Under the pieces are notes generated by a model. It had not been told where the DNA came from. It did no database searches and saw nothing but the letters and a program-made list of their open reading frames with translations. A program made the position numbers and the translations under genes. From an uncultured Alistipes sp. (GTDB lineage Bacteria; Bacteroidota; Bacteroidia; Bacteroidales; Rikenellaceae), in assembly GCA_900545315.1 (NCBI GenBank), contig UQYM01000010.1, positions 1 to 64,000 on the forward strand: a DNA stretch of 64,000 nt. Reading direction: 5' to 3'. Below are positions 17,485-25,928 of the stretch, piece by piece (the first letter of the stretch is position 1; each line of letters starts with the position of its first letter).

Positions 17485-18513
17485 CTATTTTACTACCGGA
17501 ACCGGCACCTGGATCACCTCGCCAAACTGATAAACCGGTACGCGACTCTGGGCCAGCTCACGATTACCATCCAACAGGCGGCAATTGGCAATATCTGCCA
17601 CACGATAGTAGATCGTATTTTTGCCCTTGCTTTCACCCATTGAACCGCCCTGAACCTTCATCTCAGGGGTCATCTCCACCAGAATCGGACGTCCCGAAAG
17701 ATCCGACGAGGGCAACAACCCGCCGAATTCAGTGAAACGACATACGACAGCCGACGTTTTGCCAGCCTCCGGCACCACGTCATATTCCCGAACAATGGTC
17801 TGTTTGAACTGTTTGCCCAGGAAGAGTGCCAAATACTCCTCCTCCAAACGGTTCAGCTCATCCAGCGCAGCTTTGAGACCCTGACCAAACACGTTTTCAC
17901 CGGCATTGCCGCTGATCAACTCCATGCGGTTCTTGCGAATCGTAAAAATCGTGTTGGCTGCATCACGAGCCGCCGATTCGGGACTCTGTTCAACCGTGCT
18001 GCGACGATCCACCTGTACTTTAACAAAGCTCGTATCACTATCGATCTGCGACAACACTTTTATTTTACCTTTATCCATTGCTTTAGGGCCTGCGGGTACA
18101 GCAGGTTTAAAAGCCGATGGCATCGGGGCTGCACCGTCCAGCGGAGCCGCCAAGAATCCCTCAACTGAGGGGGTATAAAGCTGCATCGGACTTCTGTCGG
18201 GATTCTCCAACGTGTAAACTTCATTGGGATCGGCCTCCTGTGCATAACCGATCTTTCCGCTCACAATCGTATAGATATCCTTATCGGCCAGCGGCGCCAT
18301 CACCCCCAGATATTTCTGAGCATAACGGGCATAAGGGCCTTTGCGGATACTCTCTTTTTCAACCACAACGGTCACCTTCAGCGTGGTACGGGGCAAAGCA
18401 TACACCACGGAATTGCTGCTGCCCACCACTACCCCTTTGGTAGCCTTCACCTGAGCCTGCACGCCGACTGCCGTCACCGCCAACAGGCACAATGGAATCA
18501 AAATCTGTTTCAT
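17485..18513 (-). CDS. DUF4831 family exported protein
   Basis: A 342-residue exported protein of a family known almost only from Bacteroidota, function unknown. The start at 18513 gives a standard signal peptide (MKQILIPLCLLAVTAVGVQA) and lies 44 bases after a predicted transcription start; longer readings begin before that promoter. Family features: VVYALPRTTLKVTVVVEKE, GPYARYAQKYLG, TIVSGKIGYAQEADPNEVY, RKNRMELISGN, LNRLEEEYLALFLGKQF, IYYRVADIANCRLLDGNRELAQSRVPVYQFGEVIQVPV. It is mainly beta-strand and soluble after export, probably periplasmic. It sits between trmN6 and alkD on the same strand but has its own promoter. Confidence 0.88.
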   Translation of the reverse strand: MKQILIPLCLLAVTAVGVQAQVKATKGVVVGSSNSVVYALPRTTLKVTVVVEKESIRKGPYARYAQKYLGVMAPLADKDIYTIVSGKIGYAQEADPNEVYTLENPDRSPMQLYTPSVEGFLAAPLDGAAPMPSAFKPAVPAGPKAMDKGKIKVLSQIDSDTSFVKVQVDRRSTVEQSPESAARDAANTIFTIRKNRMELISGNAGENVFGQGLKAALDELNRLEEEYLALFLGKQFKQTIVREYDVVPEAGKTSAVVCRFTEFGGLLPSSDLSGRPILVEMTPEMKVQGGSMGESKGKNTIYYRVADIANCRLLDGNRELAQSRVPVYQFGEVIQVPVPVVK

Positions 18514-18563
18514 ATGATAACAATTTATAATGTACTTGTAATTGATGAGCCAAAACTCAATAA

Positions 18564-18571
18564 CAAAGCTA
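18564..18571 (-). promoter_or_regulatory. -7 box for the DUF4831 gene
   Basis: Reverse strand TAGCTTTG (18571-18564), 50 bases before the ATG at 18513, in the gap between trmN6 and this gene. The sequence around -33 is T-rich (GTGTTTC) but not an exact TTTG. Confidence 0.55.
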
Positions 18572-18592
18572 ATTAAATTTTGAAACACTTAA

Positions 18593-19360
18593 TCAGAATT
18601 TCAGGTAAAAATCACCGGTCAACCTCCGATACGCCTCCGTAAACTCCTGTTGCCGGTCGGTCTCCATAGTCAGCAGATCACTTTGTAGGGGCATCCATTG
18701 ACGCCTGAACTCCATCATGATCCGTTTGGGAGGCACGTCCGGTTTGGTCTGCACAAGACATTTCCGTACGCAATGCAAACCCCGCACCAAAGCCAATCGC
18801 TCCAACAGGCCGCCCTCAGTCACCGGCAAAATAACCGCAAAACGTCCGGTCTCTGCCAGCAAGGCCCGCACTCCGTCCAACAGCTCCTCGAACGGCAACG
18901 AAACGGCATGTCGGACTGCATTGCGTGCCGGATCGGGGGCCTTCAACGAATCGACAAAATAGGGAGGATTGGACACTATGCAATCATATTGCACCTTTCC
19001 GGCCTGATCGGCCACATACTCCTGCAGAGTCATCCGATACAGTTGCAACCGATCGGACCAAGGCGATTCCGCAAAATTCCGCAGAGCGTCTTCACAGCTG
19101 CCCGGGTCGGGCTCAATGGCATCGATCTGCATATAAGGGGCCCGTTGAGCCACCATCAAGGCGATCACCCCGGTTCCGCTCCCAATATCCAACACCCGAC
19201 CGGACCGACTAATCTCTTCGTGCTCTTGCGCTCTCAACTGCGCTTCATCCAACGACAAATCACACCATGCCCCCAACAGCACGCCATCAGTCCCCACCCG
19301 CATAGCCGCATGCTCCTGCCAAACGGTAAACTGTTTGAATGAAAAGTAAGGATTCGCCAT
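18593..19360 (-). CDS. trmN6: tRNA1(Val) (adenine37-N6)-methyltransferase TrmN6
   Basis: A 255-residue SAM-dependent methyltransferase that methylates N6 of A37 in a valine tRNA (YfiC family). The N-terminus NPYFSFKQFTVWQEHAAMRVGTDGVLLGAW is the family signature. VLDIGSGTGVIALMVAQR is the SAM-binding motif I, DAIEPD the acidic end of strand 2, and DCIVSNPPYF the NPPY motif typical of N6-adenine methylation. The C-terminal strand is LTGDFYLKF. Its stop lies 80 bases before the DUF4831 start. Confidence 0.93.
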   Translation of the reverse strand: MANPYFSFKQFTVWQEHAAMRVGTDGVLLGAWCDLSLDEAQLRAQEHEEISRSGRVLDIGSGTGVIALMVAQRAPYMQIDAIEPDPGSCEDALRNFAESPWSDRLQLYRMTLQEYVADQAGKVQYDCIVSNPPYFVDSLKAPDPARNAVRHAVSLPFEELLDGVRALLAETGRFAVILPVTEGGLLERLALVRGLHCVRKCLVQTKPDVPPKRIMMEFRRQWMPLQSDLLTMETDRQQEFTEAYRRLTGDFYLKF

Positions 19361-19687
19361 AATCTCAATTCATACCACCACACTTCTGGTCCAACTGTGC
19401 CACAAGAATTTTGTAACACCGCTCCGCCTACTTACTCCACGAGCATCCATAAAAGGCTGACCGGAAAATTTCGCTTAGCAAGGTACACAATTTCGCCTTA
19501 AATTTCTATTTACACAGACACAGCCAGACCGCTGCCCCACTGAATTTTCATAAAGTCGCATCTTCATTAACTTTTGGTCGTAAAAGAGTTACCAGGGGCG
19601 TCAAGTCACCTAACAAGGCATGTAACCGTAGACCATAGCCACATGGTTCTTAAGGGAGCGCAGGATGTCTTTTTCAATACAAAAAAA
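19361..19687. other. Intergenic region with possible decayed 16S 3'-end
   Basis: About 330 bases without a gene, between genes transcribed in the same direction. At about 19579-19631 the forward strand resembles the 3' end of a 16S rRNA gene (GTAAAA... GGGGC... AAGTC... TAACAAGG... GTAACCGTA), with small insertions. It is short and decayed, so this may be chance. Confidence 0.3.
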
Positions 19688-19714
19688 CAGAGGCGGAAAC
19701 CCTTTCCACCTCTG
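19688..19714 (-). terminator. Terminator of the FKBP lipoprotein operon
   Basis: Twelve-base arms with one G-U pair (19688-19699, 19703-19714) and a CCC loop; on the reverse strand it is followed directly by seven T. It lies about 23 bases after the stop at 19737. Confidence 0.85.
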
Positions 19715-19736
19715 TATACTAACCTTACTCTTTCAA

Positions 19737-21254
19737 TTATTCAATAGCGTAGTCCGTAATATCGACTATACCGTAAGTACCGAGATATTTACGCAGATTG
19801 CCATATAATTTTACCTTTTGACGGAAGACCTTACCTTCGTTATCCGGAACGTTCAACGCATCCATAATCGCACCTTCAGGAAGTTTAACCGTAAAACACT
19901 CTTCAGGCTTCACCTGATAAGTTTTATCACTCAGCATCAAGTTCGTCTTCACTCCAGATTCAACAATAGTAGTCAACGTATCACATAAAGTAGTGTAATC
20001 ATCGCCCAAGGCAACACCTGCCACATAACCTTCTACCCAAACACCATCAACTTCTCCCAAACGTTCTGTAACTGCATGGAAAGTATAAGGAAACTGTTTG
20101 GTTCCATCACCATATTTCGGCGCAATCATTACATCGAATATAAGTGGAGTATATGGCGGTATAACGGTTGATGCTACCACTGTACTGCTACTGCTCGATG
20201 ATGATGTGGAATAGGTCGGAAATTGCCCCGATGAACCATAACCGTAAGTCGAGGTAAAAATAATCTGAGCTGATTCACCATAAAGCATCGATGCCAATGC
20301 TGCATCCATACCCACTACAACGGCATTTTCTGACGTCGTACCATCATCCGTCTCCTCCGAAGCACCGATCTCTACACTCAACGCATCGTAGTGCGTATCA
20401 TCATAGTATTGAGCCAAATTATGTTTTTTGGCTGTATCTTCGATATTGGTATCAAAGACAAAGCCATCCATAAAACGGCCCACATAATAAACAGACACTG
20501 TTTCACCATCCTTAACGGTATCCTGAGTCTCTTTACCGTATGAAATATGTTTACAATAGAGATTGGTACGTACCGTATCCGAAAGGTTCAAACCCATCTG
20601 GGAAACTGCATAGTTTTGCACCAACGAAGCCTCATATTTACTGGGATCCTTAATCACTTTGACCAGCTCCAAATCCATGATAACCGGCAGATTCTCGCCT
20701 AAAGCATTTTGCCCCTCAAAACCAGATCCATCATAACTGAAACCTGAAGAGCTATAAGCCAAAGATGACGGTATATACACGCGATATATATCCCCCTCTT
20801 TCATCTGACCAAGTGCTAAAAAATTGCCCGCAATCAGATCCATATTGGAGGAATAATACAAACTATTGTAAGGGGTATATGGAACATAGTCCGGGATATA
20901 ATGGGTATAGTACGTAAAAGTACCTTGATGCTTGGCAATCTCCGGATCACGGGTCACAAACACATTACCCGTCGTCATCTCCCGACCCGTATAGTTGATC
21001 ATCACCCACTCATCCTCAGCTGTACTGCTATTACTAGCGGTTGGCGTTAAAGCTCCGGGCTGCGTCGATGAATACAATTTCTCGATGTAAACTCCGCCAT
21101 CAATTTTTTGAGCATTGGGGGCATTCTTCTCGACCCAAGCATCGAAAGAGCGTAGACGCTGATCCTCAATAGGATCTTCCTCCTGTTTGGCGCAAGATGT
21201 GACCATCAGAGCAATCCCCATAGCAGCAGCGCAAGCGAAAATTTCTTTTCTCAT
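19737..21254 (-). CDS. Lipoprotein with two FKBP-like domains and a DUF6359-like domain
   Basis: A 505-residue predicted lipoprotein (lipobox MVTSC, Cys21). Residues about 80-200 look like a first FKBP domain (WVMINYTGREM, ALGQMKEGDIYRVYIPSSLAYSSSGF, VIMDLELVKV), with the usual FDTS replaced by FVTRD. Residues about 250-378 form a better-kept second FKBP domain (VSVYYVGRFMDGFVFDTN, VVVGMDAALASMLYGESAQIIF, YGYGSSG, IPPYTPLIFDVMI), carrying a Ser-rich insertion (about 349-357). Residues about 390-503 (WVEGYVAGVAL, NLMLSDK, FTVKLPEGAIMDALNV, GKVFRQKVKLYGNLRKYLG) resemble the OB-fold-like DUF6359. FKBPs are peptidyl-prolyl isomerases or chaperones; an envelope folding role is inferred. It follows a smaller FKBP lipoprotein by five bases. 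Confidence 0.85.
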   Translation of the reverse strand: MRKEIFACAAAMGIALMVTSCAKQEEDPIEDQRLRSFDAWVEKNAPNAQKIDGGVYIEKLYSSTQPGALTPTASNSSTAEDEWVMINYTGREMTTGNVFVTRDPEIAKHQGTFTYYTHYIPDYVPYTPYNSLYYSSNMDLIAGNFLALGQMKEGDIYRVYIPSSLAYSSSGFSYDGSGFEGQNALGENLPVIMDLELVKVIKDPSKYEASLVQNYAVSQMGLNLSDTVRTNLYCKHISYGKETQDTVKDGETVSVYYVGRFMDGFVFDTNIEDTAKKHNLAQYYDDTHYDALSVEIGASEETDDGTTSENAVVVGMDAALASMLYGESAQIIFTSTYGYGSSGQFPTYSTSSSSSSSTVVASTVIPPYTPLIFDVMIAPKYGDGTKQFPYTFHAVTERLGEVDGVWVEGYVAGVALGDDYTTLCDTLTTIVESGVKTNLMLSDKTYQVKPEECFTVKLPEGAIMDALNVPDNEGKVFRQKVKLYGNLRKYLGTYGIVDITDYAIE

Positions 21255-21259
21255 ATGGA

Positions 21260-21805
21260 TTATTTAACAACCTGTTTCACAACAATATCCCACAGCAGCG
21301 GCGTATTGGCAGGGACAACGCCCCACGGCTTTTTTCCGTAACCCAGCGATGACACCAAATAGAGTTGTACCGAATCCCCTTCATGACATCCGGCCAATCC
21401 AATTCTCACCCCCTTCAACAGACGGGAATCGCCCAACGAAACCTCCTGCGAAGTAAAGGGCCAATACTGTTCCAAATCTGCCAGATACTCCTCATCGACC
21501 AACTCTTTGCGGTTGGTGTAGTAGAGCTGGCCCGGACCCGTCGCAAACGAATAGACCGCAAAATCGATAATCGCCGTTCCCGAGGCCTCCAAGATCGGAG
21601 ACGTCGCATAATCGGCTCGATCCGCATTGGCCACATAACGATACACTCCCGATACCTCCGTATAGGGATACTGCTGTCCTCGAAGATAATTCTCAATAGA
21701 GGTACGTTGTGAAGTCTCTTCGGTATCGTCCTCCTGAGAACACCCCACAGCGAACAGCATCGTCGTCATCAGCAAGGTCAAAAAACGCCACTTGGTTACA
21801 TTCAT
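21260..21805 (-). CDS. Small FKBP-like lipoprotein
   Basis: A 181-residue predicted lipoprotein (TTMLFAVGCSQ, Cys22). The mature part holds one diverged FKBP-type domain: a strand IIDFAVYSFATG, then a loop, LLKGVRIGLAGCHEGDSVQLYLVSSLGYG, VVPANTPLLWDIVVKQVV. The last two stretches match the end of FKBP domains (pattern GL..M..G......P..LGYG and IP.N.PL.F...L), but the early FDTS motif is missing, so isomerase activity is doubtful. It is the first gene of a two-gene operon with the larger FKBP lipoprotein and has a very good promoter. It recalls GldI-type lipoproteins of gliding Bacteroidota, but no other gliding gene is present. Confidence 0.75.
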   Translation of the reverse strand: MNVTKWRFLTLLMTTMLFAVGCSQEDDTEETSQRTSIENYLRGQQYPYTEVSGVYRYVANADRADYATSPILEASGTAIIDFAVYSFATGPGQLYYTNRKELVDEEYLADLEQYWPFTSQEVSLGDSRLLKGVRIGLAGCHEGDSVQLYLVSSLGYGKKPWGVVPANTPLLWDIVVKQVVK

Positions 21806-21826
21806 GGTAGCAATGTCTATAGCTTA

Positions 21827-21856
21827 CAAAAGTATATTTTTTTGTCCAAAAGCAAA
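21827..21856 (-). promoter_or_regulatory. Bacteroidota promoter of the FKBP lipoprotein operon
   Basis: Reverse strand TTTG (21856-21853), 18 bases, TACTTTTG (21834-21827): near-ideal TTTG-N19-TAnnTTTG. Transcription would start near 21820, about 15 bases before the ATG at 21805. Confidence 0.75.
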
Positions 21857-21931
21857 AGAACGCTACACCATATAAAACTCTTTCACGGCTGAAATATTGT
21901 ACCGCCAAGCTCTTTTTTCTCAAATGCAACA

Positions 21932-21963
21932 AAAGAGGGATCGACCCCAGTCAATCCCTCTTT
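21932..21963 (-). terminator. Terminator after the PiT phosphate transporter
   Basis: Arms AAAGAGGGA/TCCCTCTTT, extended inward by further pairing with one mismatch. On the reverse strand the stem is followed by TTGTTGCATTTG. It lies about 80 bases after the transporter stop at 22045. Confidence 0.6.
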
Positions 21964-22044
21964 CGGTTATAGCTTATATGGGTGGCAGGCACCCTTAGAA
22001 GACCTCTCCAACAGATCTCCGCTGGCGATCGTTCCGTCGCATGA

Positions 22045-24273
22045 TCAATCTCCCGTGATAAAGTAACGTTGTGATTTCAACAAATTACGGGTCTGCAGCA
22101 CCATCGTCTTGGTCTCGTTGATGATCGTCAAATACAAGATGCTGCTACGCGTGGTCGAAGCCTTGGCCTTAACCCGTTTAATCTGGCTCTTGATCGCAGC
22201 GGCCAACGTATCGAACAGCTTGTCGCGCATCTGAAGAATCTCTTCGAGTTGCGAGAAGTCGTTGTTCTCCAACATCATATTAATCTTCTGGTAGATCTCA
22301 CCCACCTTCTCATTCACCAACTCCAGATCAGCCACCTGCTCCTTGCTCAACCCCTCGTGGTTATTGTTGATGTGGTCGAAACTGGGCCGGGTAATATGAA
22401 CCAGCGCTTTGGTCACCTCGTTGATATAATCGACAACCTGCACATAGTAGTGTCCCGTTTCAATGTAGTTCTCCTGCAGTTTAAGCAGCGTCGGCAACAT
22501 CTCATGCTTACGTTCGTGAGCTACCCGATACAACTCCTCCGATTCACGCACCATCTGCTTGAGCAGCTTACGGTCCTCGTTAAAGAGGCCAATCAACGTT
22601 TGGCGATAAATCGTCGTCACCTGCAACATCGTCTCAGCCACCTCTCGAACACAACGCTGAATAACGGTCTGTTCCGGGGCATCCGCCTGCTCTTCGGCCT
22701 CACGTTCCGCCTCTTTCTTAACTTTGCGGTTGTGGATAATCGAACTCTGGATCAGCATGTAGCCGCAAATCACTGCAAAGATCACTACAGCGATCATTCC
22801 GCCCCACATCAGCCCGAGTGCCACTAAGAAGGCGATCGTAAAGGCGATCAACGCAGTCAGGAACCAACCGGCAATCACTGTCAACACACCAGTAATACGA
22901 TAAACGGCACTTTCACGTCCCCAAGCACGGTCTGCCAGAGATGAACCCATAGCTACCATGAAGGTAACGTAGGTGGTCGAAAGCGGCAGTTGCAACGAAG
23001 TTGCCATTGAGATCAAAATCGACGCTACCGTCAAGTTTACCGTTGCACGGATCAAGTCAAAAGGAGCTTTATTGGCACCTTCCGGCACATAAACCGGCAC
23101 GAACCGACTGGCAACAAAGCGTTGAATGCGTTTCGGCGTATATTTTTCGTAAGTTTTATTACAGTTCAGAGCGCAACGCACCATGGCACGTGACACTGAA
23201 GTAGATCCGAATCGCTCAGCACCAGCATCCTGACGTGCCAGATTAATTTCAGTATCCGAAACCGTCTGAGATTTTTTCGAGAACCAAAGCGTCAGCACCA
23301 TGATGCCTCCCGAAATGACCAAAATGGCTGGATGAGTGGTAACTGCACCGTTCAAACTTCCCATCAGTGTATTGACATCGCCCGAACCGTTGATCATTAC
23401 ATTTTCGTACGAATCGAAACCGGCTACAAATACACCGATAAAGTTCACCAGATCATTACCGGCAAAAGCCAATGCCAATGAAAGCGTACCGGCCAATACC
23501 GTAATTTTCAAGATATTGATCTTACACATGGCTAAGATTGCCATGATGATGCTCCAGCCCACAAACAGTATAAGCAACAACGTCATGATGTGGGTATCCA
23601 TCCAAGCCATAACGTCCGGATCCATCAAAGATGATCCTTTCAGGCCTTTGAAGATTGCAAAGTAAGAAATTGCTGTGACAGCAATACCGCACCAGATCGC
23701 GCCGACTGACTTAATTTTCCGTTGATAGCGATACGAAAAGATCAGACGAGTCACATACATGACCACCGTACCGCACACAAGCGCAATCGCCACTGACAAC
23801 AGAATTCCAGAGATGATCGCCATTGCCTTTCCCGTGTTGATATACGAGGCCAAATCGGAAATCGTGTAGAGATCGCTGTTGGCAATTTTAAACACCGACA
23901 CGCTCACGGCTGCACCCAACAGACCAAATACGAGTGACACGGTCGTCGAGGTAGGCAAACCCAACGTATTGAATACGTCGAGCAAAATCACATTCATGAA
24001 CATCACCGAGAGGAATAGCATCATCACATCGGCAAATGTGAACATTTCGGGATGGAACACCCCACTACGAGCCACCTCCATCATACCGCTTGAGGTGATC
24101 GCACCGATCAGGATACCGACCGAAGCAACGGTCATGATCACATAACGTGGAGCCACTTTCGAACCCAACGCCGAATTCAGGAAATTCACCGCGTCATTGG
24201 CGACACCCACTACCAAGCTGGCAATGGCCAACACCATCATAATGCCCACGATGATTAAGTACATACTGTCCAT
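22045..24273 (-). CDS. Inorganic phosphate transporter, PiT family, with C-terminal PhoU-like region
   Basis: A 742-residue inner-membrane low-affinity phosphate carrier. PiT signatures occur twice: GVANDAVNFLNSALGS near the N-terminus and AFAGNDLVNFIGVFVAG after a hydrophobic core; further membrane segments run to about residue 530. LGLPTSTTVSLVFGLLGAA and LQLPLSTTYVTFMVAMGSSLADRAWG are the matching PTSTT motifs of the two halves. The last roughly 200 residues are charged, mainly helical and cytoplasmic (RQTLIGLFNEDRKLLKQMVRES...YYVQVVDYINEVTKALVHI...), resembling PhoU/DUF47 proteins that regulate phosphate transport. Such fusions are common in Bacteroidota. It may supply phosphate for the ppk-ppx pair of this window. 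Confidence 0.92.
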   Translation of the reverse strand: MDSMYLIIVGIMMVLAIASLVVGVANDAVNFLNSALGSKVAPRYVIMTVASVGILIGAITSSGMMEVARSGVFHPEMFTFADVMMLFLSVMFMNVILLDVFNTLGLPTSTTVSLVFGLLGAAVSVSVFKIANSDLYTISDLASYINTGKAMAIISGILLSVAIALVCGTVVMYVTRLIFSYRYQRKIKSVGAIWCGIAVTAISYFAIFKGLKGSSLMDPDVMAWMDTHIMTLLLILFVGWSIIMAILAMCKINILKITVLAGTLSLALAFAGNDLVNFIGVFVAGFDSYENVMINGSGDVNTLMGSLNGAVTTHPAILVISGGIMVLTLWFSKKSQTVSDTEINLARQDAGAERFGSTSVSRAMVRCALNCNKTYEKYTPKRIQRFVASRFVPVYVPEGANKAPFDLIRATVNLTVASILISMATSLQLPLSTTYVTFMVAMGSSLADRAWGRESAVYRITGVLTVIAGWFLTALIAFTIAFLVALGLMWGGMIAVVIFAVICGYMLIQSSIIHNRKVKKEAEREAEEQADAPEQTVIQRCVREVAETMLQVTTIYRQTLIGLFNEDRKLLKQMVRESEELYRVAHERKHEMLPTLLKLQENYIETGHYYVQVVDYINEVTKALVHITRPSFDHINNNHEGLSKEQVADLELVNEKVGEIYQKINMMLENNDFSQLEEILQMRDKLFDTLAAAIKSQIKRVKAKASTTRSSILYLTIINETKTMVLQTRNLLKSQRYFITGD

Positions 24274-24382
24274 ACAGTCTTTTTTGATTGTTTCAGTTTG
24301 GGGGCAAAATTATAACATTTTGACGGAAGTTCAAGCCGTAAGAATGGGTTTAACAATTTGTTCATTCTCCCCTAACAATTTT

Positions 24383-24970
24383 CTAAAGCCGTTTGAGAGC
24401 CATACGAATCAGCTCCTCGACATGGGCCTCGGGATGCTCCTTAAGCAGTGCTCGCAGCACCTTTTCGGAGGCCGGTTTGGTAAAGCCCAGCATCACCAAC
24501 GCAGAGAGCGCTTCGGAATAGGTTTCGCTGGCAGCAGCACGGGCCGGCAGCGGCAGTTCGCCCGCAGTCGAAACGCCCAATTTGTCCCGCAACTCGACAA
24601 TGATCTTCTGTGCAGTTTTGATGCCAAGCCCCTTTACGCTTTTCAAAACATCGGCCTGGCCGGTGGCGATAATCGAACGCACCTCGTCCGAAGAGAAGGT
24701 GGAGAGGATCATCCGGGCCGTATTGCCACCCACACCCGAAACACCGATCAAAGCCCGAAATACTTCACGCTCCTCCAAGGTATAAAAGCCATAAAGTACC
24801 TGCACATCCTCTCGAACAATAAAATGGGTGTACAATTTGACCTCGGTGGCCGACTCAATACTCGAAAAGGTCTGCAGCGAGATATTGATATAATACCCCA
24901 CCCCTCCAGCCTCAACGACTGCAGCCGCAGGGGTCAACCGATCGAGTTGGCCCTTGATATAATCATACAT
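24383..24970 (-). CDS. ruvA: Holliday junction branch migration protein RuvA
   Basis: A 195-residue DNA-binding subunit of the RuvAB helicase, which moves Holliday junctions during recombination repair. The start at 24970 (MYDYIKGQLDRL) matches the family; an eight-residue upstream extension would overlap the predicted transcription start. Domain I is an OB fold (GGVGYYINI, VKLYTHFIVREDVQVLYGF), domain II has the helix-hairpin-helix pairs FRALIGVSGVGGNTARMIL and LKSVKGLGIKTAQKIIVEL, and domain III (about 150-195: EALSALVMLGFTKPASEKVLRALL) is the RuvB-binding UBA-like end. Its promoter is divergent from the OmpH gene. Confidence 0.96.
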   Translation of the reverse strand: MYDYIKGQLDRLTPAAAVVEAGGVGYYINISLQTFSSIESATEVKLYTHFIVREDVQVLYGFYTLEEREVFRALIGVSGVGGNTARMILSTFSSDEVRSIIATGQADVLKSVKGLGIKTAQKIIVELRDKLGVSTAGELPLPARAAASETYSEALSALVMLGFTKPASEKVLRALLKEHPEAHVEELIRMALKRL

Positions 24971-24991
24971 GGTGTGAATCCGATTTTGAAA

Positions 24992-24999
24992 CAAAAGTA
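24992..24999 (-). promoter_or_regulatory. -7 box for ruvA
   Basis: Reverse strand TACTTTTG (24999-24992), 22 bases upstream of the ruvA ATG. Together with the forward box at 25022 it forms a compact divergent promoter region. Confidence 0.55.
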
Positions 25000-25021
25000 A
25001 TGAACAAATACAAAATTATTA

Positions 25022-25029
25022 TATATTTG
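25022..25029 (+). promoter_or_regulatory. -7 box for the OmpH-like gene
   Basis: TATATTTG, a full TAnnTTTG match, 36 bases before the ATG at 25065. No clear -33 TTTG. Confidence 0.5.
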
Positions 25030-25064
25030 CGTTATAATTAACCTTTAAACCGCTATTTCGCAAA

Positions 25065-25705
25065 ATGAAAAAAATTCTGTTGGCCGCCTCGGCCGTTGCG
25101 CTTTTGGCCGCTGCCGGCTGCGCAGACAAAAAGAAAATACCCCTGCCGTTTCGGGCGCAGATACTGTCACTGTCGCCGCAAGCGCCAGCGTCGCTTATTT
25201 TAACCTCGACACGTTGTTGACCAAATACGACATGTACACCGATATGCGTGCCGCCTATGAGGAGAAGGCTCAGAAAGCCGATGCCGAACTGACCTCAAAA
25301 GGTCGTGCCCTGGAACGCAATGTTCGTGACTATCAGGAGAAGGTTCAGAACGGATTGGTAACCCGTGCACAGGCACAGACCATCGAAGAGAACCTCAACA
25401 AACAGCAGCAGGCATTTGTCAACCACCGGGATCAGGTTATGGGTGAGATGGCCGAAGAGGAACAGGTGATGCTCAATCAGATCCACTACTCCATCACCGA
25501 GTACCTCAAAGAGTTCAACAAAGATCACCAGTACGGCATCATTCTGAGCACGACGACCTCTGGTCCGATTTTCAATGCAGATCCGAAACTGGACATCACC
25601 ACCGTACTGCTCGAAGGGCTGAACAAAAAATATGCATCGGAAAAGGGTAAAAACAAAAATTCACTGCCCGCCACTCCGAAAGCCGACGCCGAAGCAACCA
25701 AATAA
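25065..25705 (+). pseudogene. OmpH/Skp-family lipoprotein gene with a -1 frameshift
   Basis: The ATG at 25065 opens a good lipoprotein signal (MKKILLAASAVALLAAAGC, Cys19) but in frame 0 it stops at about 25218 after about 51 codons. From about 25138 the -1 frame continues without stop to 25705: residues beginning NTPAVSGADTV, then VAYFNLDTLLTKYDMYTDMRAAYEEKAQK, a long coiled coil, and YGIILSTTTSG...LDITTVLLEGLNKKY, as in OmpH/Skp periplasmic chaperones. The change falls in the A-rich run CAAAAAGAAAAT at 25127-25138. It may be a lost base (mutation or sequencing error) or -1 slippage on AAA-AAG. One added A would restore a protein of about 213 residues. Downstream, an in-frame ATG exists at 25232, but translation from it would lack the signal. 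Confidence 0.8.
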
Positions 25706-25849
25706 TTGGTGACAATAGCTGTTGAGACGACAAAAGACCTACGCTCACCTCTGTTCCGAACCGGGAAATAAGTAAAACTTTGTAAGGCTCGGAATAAAGA
25801 CCGAGGTTGACGAAAAAAATAAAATCGTCTCAAAATAGCATCGATCAAC

Positions 25850-25879
25850 AAAAGCGCACGATAACCGTGCGCTTTTTAT
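25850..25879 (+). terminator. Terminator after the OmpH-like gene
   Basis: Eleven-base arms AAAAGCGCACG/CGTGCGCTTTT around ATAAC, followed by TATTTTTA; 145 bases after the gene. Confidence 0.8.
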
Positions 25880-25928
25880 TTTTATGAAATTTTATTTACT
25901 TTGCTTCAGTCAAAGTGTTCGATCCGCC

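Noticed and set aside
25128..25133. Classic dnaX-type slippery heptamer at the OmpH frameshift
   Set aside because: The base before AAAAAG is C, so the full A-AAA-AAG heptamer in frame is not present; only single-tRNA slippage would be possible. Programmed frameshifting is left as one option.
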